64,000 bases of DNA from Tubiluchus corallicola (lineage: Eukaryota > Priapulida > Priapulimorpha > Priapulimorphida > Tubiluchidae), in assembly GCA_030141605.1 (NCBI GenBank), contig JAQGDQ010000096.1:62001-126000 (forward strand), read 5' to 3'. The number at the start of each line of letters is the position of its first letter. The first letter of the stretch is position 1. Of the stretch, positions 23,601 through 32,200 are shown in pieces. A program made the translations under genes and the position numbers. Under the pieces are notes generated by a model. That model ran no database searches and had not been told where the DNA came from. It saw only the letters and a program-made list of their open reading frames with translations.

Positions 23601-25853
23601 AGGGCTAATAGGTGGTAACTTGATGGTTGACCTGATCAGGTAAAAGTTGAGTAGACCAAGTAGAGTTGAAAGCAAATTCATTGCATTTGTTATATATATT
23701 TTTGTGCTAGACTCATATTATAGGCAAAAACTGGCACGATTATAGCAAAATCCATTTATTGGCAGAATTGCTTAAAATTTTTGTAATTTGCTTAGCTATT
23801 TAGCTATTGGACAATTTTTAGTACCATGGGGTGAATGATAAATAAAATAAAATAGAAGTTTGGAACAAAGCTGCAAATTAATTAGACATAAATTTCAGTG
23901 TGAAAATTATAATCAAGGTTTACGACTATTTTAAAAAAAAGTTGGTTTTGCAGTTCAGCTTAGTTAAAGTCATCATTGACACGCATGTAACTAAATGAGA
24001 CTGTTGATCTGCCTGATCTGTGGTCAATCCTGCAGTCTCTTTCTCCTTGGAAGTCAGTTAACCCTATTTTATCACTAGCATTATTTTAGCGAAATGTGTA
24101 ATTCATATTTATCGTTGGTTGACAAGCAGTGACAGTTTGCTTGGACTAGTGGCTTTCTGCTATCTTTTCATAGTTTTATAAAGGTTTTGTAATGTAGCGT
24201 CCTAGGTGCACATCTGGTGCTTTCCTATATATTCAATTTTTTATGCAAGTCTCTTATCTGTGGAATCTGTACCAGAAACTCTTTTAACGTATCTAGCATT
24301 TTGTTAACAGAGACTGAAGAACAGAAGCAAGCCTTGATGGACATGATAGCTGGCTTTCAGTCAAACCGATTAAACGATCAACGAGCAACTTTACCTGTGC
24401 TACCTGGTCTACAAGTAAATGATGAGGCTGTAATTGGCCAGCTTCTGGCACATAGTAACCAGGAAGGCAAATCTGGCATTGATCTTGAAGATAGTTTTTT
24501 AGAGATGCTAATGCGCTGTCAGGTATGTTTATTCTACTTCTTTACTAGCAGAAACTAGTTACAGTTTCTTTATCTTACATTAGTTCTAGGCATTTAAAGT
24601 CAAACATTACAAGTCTAAGCTTTACAGATCTCTCTTACAGCAATAGGCATTAGGGGTGAGCATCAAATGTCCGAACGAGTTTCTTTAGTTCGAATTCGGT
24701 TGGAACCGAAAACTATAGATTCAAATAATTCAGCACTTCAGCCATGTATGGTCTTTATCATTAAAATGCTTTAAACAGTGTGCAATTAGTACACTTTAGC
24801 TGCAATTTCTGTGCAAAATTTTTAATAGCCTAATAGCGTTTTTTTTCTGCAGAACAAAATCAAATACTAAGCATGATTTTTGTAAGTCCACTTTTCACTT
24901 GTTCAAATTCGATTCGGATTCGAAATGCTGGAATTCAGTTGGATTCGAATTCGAAAGTCACAAATTCGATTCAATTCAAATTCACTTTCTGGTAGAGAAC
25001 GCTCATCACTAATAGGCATAAAACATTTTTCTATTTTTTTGCACAGTTTCAATTAAAATACTAAAAACCTGTTTATGGCTTGCAAATAAAAGTATTTTAA
25101 AAAATAAATAGCTTTAATTGTGAAGGAAACTACAAATGCTCTTACTAGCAATGACATAATAACTAGTTTATTTTTATTCTAGCATTTCGATGGCAGAAAT
25201 TCATCATCGTCGAAGTTGTAAAATCTGTAGACAAAAACAAAATTTTTATCAATCAAACATATGAAATTATTTGCAAAATAACGATAGACTTTTGTTAACA
25301 AATTAATTCAATTTTGAACAGTTACCATGCATAACTAAAGGATAGCTCAAAGCGCAAAAAGTGTGATTGAACATTTTCCATTTTTAAAAGCCATTATTGT
25401 AACCGAAACATTGTGTTCTTTAATTTTTTATGAAATGTTTCATTATTGTTTTGCCTATTAATTTTTCCAAGTATGAAAGTGTGGAAAATGCGAATGATGT
25501 AATGAGTACGACGTAAGTTCCTAGTAAGTTAATAAGGGAAGCATTCATTGTGATTATAACTGAAGTCTTTAAATATTGCTGTGACTGAGGATGTTTGTTT
25601 CGTTATGTAGGCAACAAGATTGGAAGATCAGCGAAGTTCTTTGCCACTTCTGCAAGGTCCACCTGCACCAACCGTGCCTGATGAAGATTTTTATAATCTC
25701 ATTATGCGCATGCAGTCTTCGCGTTTAAATGACCAACGGAGTAACCTGCCAGAAAGCGGTGACGCTGATTCGGCTCAGCAGGAAACGTCGTCCCGTTCCA
25801 TGTTGTCATCTCTACGAAGAGATAGTAAAAAATCGTCAAAAAAGAAGAAATAG
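3021..25853 (+). CDS. GPSM2: GPSM2/LGN/Pins homologue (G-protein signalling modulator), 5' truncated by the window
   Basis: Thirteen exons join in frame: 3021-3163, 4605-4728, 5132-5247, 6276-6408, 6784-6915, 14000-14073, 19406-19455, 19856-19932, 21761-21838, 22813-22929, 23083-23152, 24311-24522 and 25611-25853. They give 522 residues ending at TAA. Seen: TPR repeats with the LGN-type LGN-Y/H-LL signatures (residues 1-216), a linker with an RRISMEKMDL segment, and four GoLoco motifs ending in DQR (from residue 325 on). Family knowledge: the TPRs bind NuMA/Mud and Inscuteable, while GoLoco motifs bind GDP-loaded G-alpha-i and recruit the protein to the cortex for spindle orientation. Human LGN is 684 residues; the missing N-terminal TPRs must lie upstream, since none was found in 1-3020. 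Invertebrates usually have one Pins gene, so this is probably pro-orthologous to vertebrate GPSM1 and GPSM2. Confidence 0.96.
3466..4145. mobile_element. Possible degenerate DNA transposon in a GPSM2 intron
   Basis: A stretch of less AT-rich sequence flanked by loosely inverted GAGCTCGGAGC and GAGGCCGAAGC. At 3782-3841 one frame reads SHVWDHFCVSPR, resembling the start of a BED zinc finger as found in hAT transposases, without the expected following cysteines. No clear target duplication was seen. The call is tentative. Confidence 0.3.
4155..4263. mobile_element. Foldback (palindromic) miniature element
   Basis: Nearly the whole 109 bp is an inverted repeat. Left arm CAGTTTCACAAAGCCGTCAC then TAACTTAACG; right arm reverse-complemented CGGTTTCACAAAGCTGTCAC then TAAGTTAACG. 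It would fold into one long hairpin. It looks like a short DNA-transposon derivative; no target duplication was found. Confidence 0.65.
4605..4728 (+). CDS. GPSM2: GPSM2 exon: TPR
   Basis: Joined to the preceding exon it reads YYEANLKIVEEVGDRGAQG and then GNLGNTHYLLGNF, almost identical to LGN. Acceptor TTTCAG, donor GAG|GTACTC. It ends in phase 0. Confidence 0.95.
5132..5247 (+). CDS. GPSM2: GPSM2 exon: TPR
   Basis: Encodes RLKIAKEFGDKAAERRAYSN and then LGNSHVFLGEFEVA, a TPR that in LGN contributes to the NuMA/Inscuteable-binding groove. Acceptor TTTTTTCAG, donor TT|GTAAGT. It ends in phase 2. Confidence 0.95.
5248..6275. other. GPSM2 intron, no feature recognised
   Basis: AT-rich intron. 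A segment near 6003 (ACAGTATA-like, then AAGAAAATTTG) has a loose counterpart near 7176 in a later intron, perhaps an old dispersed repeat. Nothing else was seen. Confidence 0.4.
6276..6408 (+). CDS. GPSM2: GPSM2 exon: TPR
   Basis: Encodes RTLQIARDIGDRAVEAQACY and then SLGNTYTLLRDYEKAIYYH, a strongly conserved LGN TPR. Acceptor TTATGCAG, donor CAG|GTATAT. The open frame runs upstream through the intron by chance, so an upstream Met at 6187 is not the start. Confidence 0.95.
6784..6915 (+). CDS. GPSM2: GPSM2 exon: TPR
   Basis: Encodes IAQELGDRVGEGRACWSLGN and then AYTALGDHEKALEYATKHL, matching LGN residues around the WSLGNAYTALG block. It is exactly 44 codons. Acceptor TTCTTACAG, donor GAG|GTATCA. 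Confidence 0.95.
9082..9400. mobile_element. Non-autonomous hAT transposon with intact 8-bp target duplication
   Basis: The left end CAGGAGTGTCCAAC and the reverse-complemented right end CAGGGGTGTCCAAC are terminal inverted repeats. The element is flanked by perfect GTATAAAT duplications at 9074-9081 and 9401-9408. GGCCCGCGGGCC and other GC-rich blocks near the ends match the common hAT layout. It is 319 bp with no transposase, so it would have depended on an autonomous relative. It lies in the 7-kb GPSM2 intron. Confidence 0.92.
9893..10387. repeat. Minisatellite A: about 9 copies of a 54-bp unit
   Basis: The unit contains AAAAGTTCAGTGAAGCTAG, GAGGTAAACATTTATC and GTGAAACAATTGT. Copies differ at only a few positions, such as AAACATT versus AAGCATT, which indicates recent expansion. 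It sits in a GPSM2 intron. Each copy has a GAG|GTAAAC string resembling a weak splice donor. Confidence 0.97.
10388..13999. other. Remainder of the 7-kb GPSM2 intron
   Basis: Apart from the GT microsatellite I recognise nothing. Several short open frames, for example 11097-11375, lack recognisable motifs. A short direct repeat of TTCCACTTATTAG lies near 12950-12975. Confidence 0.4.
11588..11631. repeat. GT/GTGC microsatellite
   Basis: A (GT)n run passes into (GTGC)n in a GPSM2 intron. Open frames across it on both strands are artefacts of the simple repeat. Confidence 0.95.
14000..14073 (+). CDS. GPSM2: GPSM2 exon: end of TPR domain
   Basis: Encodes VGDYSGEETAKSNVNDLQSA and then LGIN, aligning with VGDKSGE...NLSDLQ.VLG at the end of the LGN TPR array. 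Acceptor CTTATAG, donor CAG|GTATTC. It lies between a 7-kb and a 5.3-kb intron. Confidence 0.93.
14361..17450. repeat. Minisatellite B: about 80 copies of a 38-bp unit
   Basis: The unit reads CAACTCAAATCTTGTCATGG then TTGAAGTGAGTACACTAT. The main variants are CATGG/CGTGG and GTACACT/GTACTCT/GCACACT. A CAGTTTTCACGTC insertion recurs at 14743, 15013, 15251, 15488, 16420, 16776 and 17436, giving higher-order periods of about 237 and 356 bp. The array begins about 290 bp after a GPSM2 5' splice site and is about 3.1 kb long. A degraded unit precedes it at 14326-14360. Open frames in it (TRFELIEY repeats on the - strand) are not genes. Confidence 0.98.
17451..19405. other. GPSM2 intron downstream of minisatellite B
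   Basis: AT-rich sequence leading to the 19406 exon. No coding or repeat structure was recognised. Confidence 0.4.
19406..19455 (+). CDS. GPSM2: GPSM2 exon: linker
   Basis: A 50-bp exon encoding SVSVGNDATVPVDTSDA, a low-conservation linker stretch. It is supported by a TTTTAG acceptor, a CAG|GTAAAT donor and by restoring the phase between its neighbours. Confidence 0.85.
19856..19932 (+). CDS. GPSM2: GPSM2 exon: linker phospho-motif
   Basis: Encodes AATREARLRRISMEKMDLVS and then MSPNVK, aligning with LGRRHSMENMELMKLTPEKV of LGN. The serine of RRIS is encoded at 19888-19890 and corresponds to the Aurora-A site of Drosophila Pins that recruits the Dlg guanylate-kinase domain. Acceptor TTTCAG, donor AAG|GTACTT. 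Confidence 0.93.
19975..20616. mobile_element. Possible hAT-like insertion in a GPSM2 intron
   Basis: The ends are CAGGGCGCCAAATTTTGG and, reverse-complemented, CAGGGCTGGTTC; only the first six bases agree. TGAACTGC and TGAACTAC overlap the two borders but are shifted by a base relative to the repeat ends, so the boundaries are uncertain. A GGGGCAC block lies inside. The call rests on resemblance to short hAT elements. Confidence 0.35.
21761..21838 (+). CDS. GPSM2: GPSM2 exon: linker
   Basis: Encodes 26 residues, ANNLAMQSVVEIPGDSASVE followed by QSRQRK. Acceptor TTTGAACAG, donor AAG|GTAAGG. The linker is poorly conserved, so this exon rests on splice sites and phase, not on homology. Confidence 0.85.
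22682..22693. repeat. Poly-G run
   Basis: Twelve consecutive G bases in a GPSM2 intron, unusual in this AT-rich sequence and prone to length errors. Confidence 0.9.
22813..22929 (+). CDS. GPSM2: GPSM2 exon: GoLoco motif 1
   Basis: Encodes a first GoLoco motif, DEEGLFEIISRMQEKRMNDQ followed by R. The Gln and the terminal Asp-Gln-Arg triad, whose Arg reaches into the G-alpha nucleotide pocket, are intact. Acceptor TTTTGCAG, donor GTG|GTAAAT. Confidence 0.95.
23083..23152 (+). CDS. GPSM2: GPSM2 exon: inter-GoLoco spacer
   Basis: Encodes a small Gly/Ala-rich spacer, NQASTNGIPLGAGAIGNHTA followed by ALP. Acceptor TTTTTATAG, donor CAC|GTAAGT. Its 70 bp keep phase between GoLoco 1 and GoLoco 2. 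Confidence 0.85.
23153..24310. other. GPSM2 intron, no feature recognised
   Basis: AT-rich intron between the spacer exon and the GoLoco 2 exon. Nothing was seen beyond splice signals. Confidence 0.4.
24311..24522 (+). CDS. GPSM2: GPSM2 exon: GoLoco 2 and first half of GoLoco 3
   Basis: Encodes GoLoco 2 (ALMDMIAGFQSNRLNDQR), then LPVLPGLQVN resembling the LPGLR spacer of LGN, then the first half of GoLoco 3 (EDSFLEMLMRCQ). The donor CAG|GTATGT splits GoLoco 3. The open frame continues upstream into the intron by chance. Confidence 0.95.
24651..25011. mobile_element. Miniature hAT-like element with exact 8-bp target duplication
   Basis: Terminal repeats TAGGGGTGAGC and, reverse-complemented, TAGTGATGAGC (9 of 11). 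Perfect ATAGGCAT duplications lie at 24643-24650 and 25012-25019. The interior is rich in TTCGAATTCG-type palindromes. There is no coding capacity. It sits in the intron that splits GoLoco motif 3 of GPSM2. Confidence 0.85.
25611..25853 (+). CDS. GPSM2: GPSM2 last coding exon: rest of GoLoco 3, GoLoco 4, basic tail
   Basis: Completes GoLoco 3 (ATRLEDQR), passes GPPAPTVP, and encodes GoLoco 4 (DEDFYNLIMRMQSSRLNDQR), closely matching the last motif of LGN. It ends in a Ser/Lys-rich tail with KKSSKKKK and TAA at 25851-25853. Acceptor TTATGTAG. The basic tail is longer and more lysine-rich than in vertebrate LGN. Confidence 0.96.
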   Translation, partial: ATRLEDQRSSLPLLQGPPAPTVPDEDFYNLIMRMQSSRLNDQRSNLPESGDADSAQQETSSRSMLSSLRRDSKKSSKKKK

Positions 25854-28385
25854 TTTCTTTACAACTAATCTTTGTATATGTGTAGATATTTGTGATAAAG
25901 TTGCAAATTTTAAACATTCATAAATTTTTCACAACAACAACTATGAACAGCAAATTATTCATTGTTTAATCTCATTCATATTTATTATTTTTAGTATCTC
26001 TGTACGTCACTAACTTTTCTACTGTATTAGTTACAAGGTGCTTTAATTTTATTTGCATTTTACAAGGGAATAGAAAACAGTTAGTCTGTTAGATGGCCGT
26101 TAAGTTATGAAAAAAATTCCGTTTTTTTAAATCTGAAGTATTCGATTCAGTTTTTACTCACGTTTTTAAATTATTTGATGAATTTGTCGATTCACTCAAG
26201 CTGCAAAATAATTGTATTCTTGACTTTTGTAATAATTATAGTTCTTTTTTAGAGTTGTTCAACAGTGATGTGTTTCGTTCTTCTGAGTAGGTAGGCTTAA
26301 TGAGCTGTGTGTTAATGATGCTCAAGTTCGTTAATTATACATTAGAAGGTAGAGAAAGACTTTATGCAGCAATTCAGAATTACTACAGAAATGGTGTATA
26401 TTTGTGTAAATATTTTTTGTCTGACTATTATGTTAATGTGATTTGGCAGTAATTTTTTTAACATTAGTGTTTTGTGCTAGTGCGGGATGTAGTTCACAAA
26501 CAGAGGTAGATAAAATGATTGTGATTCAATTAACAGTGTATGTTATAATGTGTAGAATTACTTGGTTTCATTTATACAGCTACATTGTTCTCATTGTTCA
26601 TACCCTAGATGGACGTGATGGACACAAAGTACACACCCATTACTTAACATCCAGATTGAAATCTCATATTTAACAATTGGTCTACAAACTCTTAAAGCTA
26701 ACTATTAGTTATATAGTAATGACGTGGAGCAGAGGTAGGCAGAATCAATGCTGACTGGTTTGTTCATGACAACCAGTATCAGGATTTGCAGGAGATTTTT
26801 ACTAAATATGCCAGTTGGCACTTTATATTTTTCTGTTAATTAGAATTCTGTAGAATGCTACATTGAACAGAATCCTTATTAATCAAAATATTTCACTGTG
26901 CCACATTAAAGTAATCACCCTTCATGATCTTATTGAATGTATTTATACACGTAATAATATAGTGACCACTGTGCCTGCAATATCAAATTAATTATTGTGA
27001 AAATCAAGCAGCAACGACATGTCACATCTGTCTAGGAAATGTCTGATCCAAAAGAATACTGTACAAGACAGGTACAAACATGTACACTAAATAAAAAAAA
27101 CGAAATAAAAAGCGGAAATGACGGTACAGTATGACCGGCGTGTCCATGAGTGACGCCTACTCGTTAATGACCCGGAATTTAAAAACAACCACAAACATTC
27201 TATATCAAAACTGTTGCACAATGTAAAAACCAAACATAGATTTCCTACACAAAAAATACAAACATAGTTTACATAAAAACAAAAATATAACATGGGAATG
27301 ATAGGATCACCTTGATGTCAATTTCCAATCCAACCTTCCTATTCATTACTTGTCAAGTAGCAGTTAGTAGAAAATTTGGTTATTTCAAGTTCTGAATATG
27401 TAATGCAACTGGCTTTCTGCATCTTAACTAAATAAACGTGACAATTTAGATCTGCTACATGAAATGGGTTGCTCAGTTTTAGAGCAGTGCATGCAAGCCA
27501 ACAAATTACCGTATTGCACATTAGTATAGTATTTGTATTAATAATAATACCAAGTAGAAAAGAATTGTAATATTACCATTTGAAGTGTTTTGTCATTCAT
27601 TTTCAATGTGTATACATTAATAGTTTGAAATATGTAATAGTAATTACATGCTATTCTTTTATGAAAGGATGTGATACACTGTCATTTAGATATAATTATT
27701 GTTTGCTAGATGAGGAAGATTAGATTACTGCATTCTTGTAAATTTATAGTTTTGGTTATGAAGCTTGTACTGTACCTTTTTATTTTCTTTTAACGCTTTG
27801 AATTAAGGTGTAGACTTTCGTAATATTTTTAACTGTAATTACAAATAAGCCATTGCTGAAGCAGTGAAGCAAATAGATATAGACCACATTCAATTATTAA
27901 AAAGAAATGTGTTTGGAATTAAAAGCTAGAAATTAAATGACAGGACAGAATTATTATTGTCATTAAGAGGAGGGAACTGACTTCATTCATATTCATATAT
28001 TTGATACCTGTTCATGATCATAGTTAGTTTTGGTGCTCCATTTCATTAAGTATTTGCTATTACACCTCACAAAGTGCACTTCTGCTAAGTTAAATGGATT
28101 GGGTTAGATTTGAGTTCAGTTACGGTGGTTCTCTACATTACTTTGTACCTGTTGATGAATGCATCCAGGTTCGTTTTAATTAGTTACAACAAACACTGAA
28201 CTGGATGTTAAACTGCTTGTTCTCTGTTCCTGCAAACTAGAATGACATCACGATACTAAATACACATAGCGCTAGTTTATGAACTACAATGGTTTTAGAC
28301 AAGCCATGAATATAATCGTTTTTCACTTGAATTCTCTCCCCTGATATCTCAGCAAAAAATTAGAAATTATATAGAACATCTTGTA
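25854..28385. other. GPSM2 3' UTR and start of the convergent intergenic space
   Basis: Begins directly after the GPSM2 stop. Candidate + strand polyadenylation signals are ATTAAA at 26905-26910 and AATAAA at 27090-27095; the sequence does not show which is used. No further gene was recognised. Confidence 0.4.
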
Positions 28386-28573
28386 CAGTCAAACCTCTTT
28401 ATACCGACAACTTTTGGACTGTAAAACAGTTTATATTACAGTGAGTTTGGCATTACACTGATGTGCATTAATACATACAGTCTGTACAAATATAGATATT
28501 TTGTTTTGCTAAAAATCTGAGCACTAAGCAAGTCTGGTATTATAAAGGTGAGCGTTATAAAGAGGTATGATTG
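28386..28573. mobile_element. Probable Tc1/mariner (pogo-like) miniature element
   Basis: The left end CAGTCAAACCTCTTTATA and the reverse-complemented right end CAATCATACCTCTTTATA form terminal repeats (15 of 18). TA precedes the left end but not the right, so a TA duplication is not intact. Length 188 bp, no coding capacity. It lies between the convergent ends of GPSM2 and SCAI. Confidence 0.6.
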
Positions 28574-28797
28574 ACACCTTTTTAAACTCGAACAGTATCA
28601 ACAGAATAACTGAAATACAATAAAGAAAAAAGCTAAATGTAGCTCATGTAAATACATTTGTTTATTTTTCAAGTGTTTTACTAAGTGATTCACAAACAAA
28701 TCATGTGCAGTGAAGATACGAAGACAATCTAATTGAAAAACGAATCAACATGACTTTAAATTACGAATTTTCAAACATGATCAGATCAAACTGCAAA

Positions 28798-28803
28798 TTT
28801 ATT
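28798..28803 (-). promoter_or_regulatory. Candidate SCAI polyadenylation signal
   Basis: AATAAA on the - strand about 290 bp past the SCAI stop. A second copy lies at 28661-28666. This is a prediction from the hexamer only. Confidence 0.35.
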
Positions 28804-29094
28804 TTGTAGAAAGAGTGAAAATTGGTACAATTTACAAAAGTTGGAATATTCTCTAAATGAAAACCTTGTTAAATATACACTTATGTTTATATATATATCA
28901 CAAAAATGCATGACAGTGTAAAATAGTGACAAGACAGTGATAATACTCGTAGCACATTACACAATGAACTAATGACAATAAGAACTTAATATAATTTATA
29001 AATATTAACGGTTATCTAATAGGAATAAATATAAATAATTTGCAGGAATGTTAATAAACAATGCTGGTGGGATTGTTTAATGAACATGCATCAA

Positions 29095-29229
29095 TTAGTC
29101 ACTAATATCCTTGTAGAATGATCGAACGTCCAACAACGTTGCTAAATCCAAGATTGACTTGCAAACTGTTAAATTTTCAAAACATTCTGTTGGCAGTGGA
29201 GGCTGTGCCATTGGATAGTGAATGTTGTC
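29095..29229 (-). CDS. SCAI: SCAI exon 14 with stop
   Basis: Encodes DNIHYPMAQPPLPTECFENL and then TVCKSILDLATLLDVRSFYK, with TAA at 29095-29097. The C-terminal LASILDVRN of human SCAI is recognisable. Acceptor TTCTTCAG. Confidence 0.94.
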   Translation of the reverse strand, partial: DNIHYPMAQPPLPTECFENLTVCKSILDLATLLDVRSFYKDISD

Positions 29230-32200
29230 CTGAAGAAAAAAGCAAATACGACTGTAAAGTTAAATTGGTTAATTCTGGTTTGATATGGAATATTATTAGT
29301 AAAAAAAACTTTGTGCACTATATCACAACTAATGTTTAACATTCTCAATTTTAGTTTCACAGTTCAGAAATAACTGAACACTCATATATGCAATGTCTCT
29401 TTTATACGTTGCTTATAGTTCACTGTTCTTCGGGTAATAAACAACTGTCGGCAATATCAGTTATAGTAGGTTTACAAAGAATTCTACTTAGTGTGTTGGG
29501 TTGGGCTTGAACTTTTGGGTTGAGCTTGTATTTTTATGGCAGATTTATATAATGAAATAACCAAAATTTCAAAACAGAAATTTTTGATCTTTCATTAAAT
29601 TTTGCATCACTATGCGCAAAAAGAAAAGACAATAAAGAGGCAAAGTCATACAGACTAAGTACAACATAGCCTTCAACCTTAAAGCTTCGGTGGAGTCGAA
29701 GCGTTGCACAGCAAAAGACGAATCTTAGAATGACGAGTCGCAAAAAATCATCACCATAAAACTGAAGGTAAGATATGTCTGAAAAGATACAATCCATAAA
29801 TTTACAATGCATTGATAAAATACCTAGTTGCAAGCCTACATATTTTTATTCAATATATATTAAATTAGCTCTTAATGAAGTAAAATAAAATGTACGTGTG
29901 TTATGTAATACATACAATGCTGTTCTAGAACTTTTTTCTAACGTTTGGTAAAATAAAAAATATAGAATACAAATGTAGTAGAAAAATATACATAAACAAA
30001 ACATACTAAATTATCAAATATACAATCGCAGTGCATAAAAATGAAATGATTGTAAAACTTGTATATAAAAACAACAAGCTGTGTGTTGTTGAACTAGGTA
30101 TGTATACAATGCATATAGTACTACATTTCAATATGACTCAGGGCATTTATGCTATAAAGAGCTAAACAAAAACTTTTACCTATGTTTCTGGATTGTGATA
30201 TCAAATGGCTGAGTTCACCTAATGTTCGATTAATATAAGATTGTGCTTTATCCCATAAATGAAGTTGAATCTCAGCAATATTGCCAATGTAGCAGAATGC
30301 CGTCAATGGACAATGCAAGAAAAGTGTAAATAAATTTCCTCGATGTCTTTGTTCTGCAATATATGTAAAAAATTTTCATTATTACAGAATTCTCATCTTG
30401 ATTAGTAACTCACAATAATTAAATTTATAAATCCAAATATACCAAAAAAAAACTCAACGTTTATGATCAAGACAGGTTGATATTGAATGATAATACTAAC
30501 ATTATCAACATTCCAGCTTTTCCAAGTCTTATCTTACTCATATTCATTAGAATATTTCTTAATTAATTCTAAGTCTATACTAGTCCATGGATAATAATTC
30601 AGGATTGAGAGGACTATTAGTTTAAAATACTGAGACTGTGTAATGATCCCTGGTTCAAATTTCATTCATTCGCATTTTCTTCTATCGCTCAGAACTGGAT
30701 TTAAAAACTTAATAAATTATAAATTTTTCACTCACTGATTAATTATCTCACAATTACAGCACTAATAAAGGCAGTAATCGATTATTCATCCAATAACTAA
30801 TATTTAGCAATTATGTGAATGCTGAGCAATTAGTAAATAAGTGAGTTAAAATTATCCAATAGTCACGCTTAATAGCATGAAAACATAGCTCTTCATAGAA
30901 TGCTAATACTAAACTAGTATTTACCTAATTCATTGATAAAAATTTGAAAGAATTGGAAAGCTACCATCAGTTTCAAAAATCACAAAAACTTTAGAGAAAA
31001 ATTGTTTACATGATTAGTTAAAAAAATCGTTGATCACATTAGGAAAAGCAGCAAAACCAACAACATTCGCAACAATAAAAAACAATATATATAATATTTA
31101 GAAATAACACAACCATAAAATCTCAGACCTTCAAATGCTGGAGGTACTTGTACAGGTGACATGAGTATAACCAACGGCTGACCAAACATACTAGGCATGA
31201 ACTGAAATATGTTACTGTTATCACTGTCAATGATTAGAAATACAGGTTTTCTTGTGAATGCATACAAATCACCTGGGTGCAAACTGAAAATAAAATAAAA
31301 AATTATTAATTTACAAGATTAAAATTCTAATAATTAACAGCACAAGTATATCTAACCAACACTTCAATAGCTTAATAACATAGAACAGCAATTTTGCTTA
31401 AATTTATTGGTTACTAAGCTGATATTAAGAAGGAAACAAAGTTTCTAATGCGTAGATCATACATGTGATCATCACCTTCTTCTATAATTTTGCTTAGCCA
31501 CTTTGCAATAGGCTGATTATATTATATGACTAAACATCTACAATTCATTAGGAAACAACTGCCAACAAGCCTGAGATGTGGCAACATCAATCATCCAAGC
31601 ATCACTCGTCACATTGATCTAATCAAAATTGGGCTGCTAAACTTCAAGGACAATGAGGCACTCCCCTGCCCACTTGTAAATACTGTAGAAAAATTGTAAA
31701 TTGTCTCCAATAACAATGCAATCAAATACGCCCGGCTCTTACATGCAATCAGTACCCTCAGCTGACTCAGCATTAATCCCTAAAAAGCCTAACTATCATC
31801 AACAGCTACTACAGAAGCACCAAATTTCACTGAGTTGAACATTTCAAAAATTGTCTTGTAGCTCATTGCACATGCTTCCCAAATGAAATGGCAACTGATA
31901 TAATAGTTTTCTACATCCTAACACACTACAAGCCCTTGTAATGACACATTTATAAGAAGTAGCCAATATTAGCAAGAAGTATTAGTCTTAAATAATTTCT
32001 ACTATGGCACCACTCTCAGAACACACATGTAGCAGTTGGCATAACATAAAATATTACTTGCTGGATTCAGATTTATGATAATAAGTTCTATATCAGGTGG
32101 GTAAAGATAGCTCCTAGTAAAGGGGTATCTAGAACAAGTTGCAACAGAATTGTTCTCTTAGATTCTGTTAGAACATGGTCTCAGGTACCATCAATAAAGA

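Noticed and set aside
24217-24310. Open frame extending upstream of the GoLoco 2 exon
   Set aside because: It is intron read-through. The TTAACAG acceptor at 24310 gives the in-phase junction.
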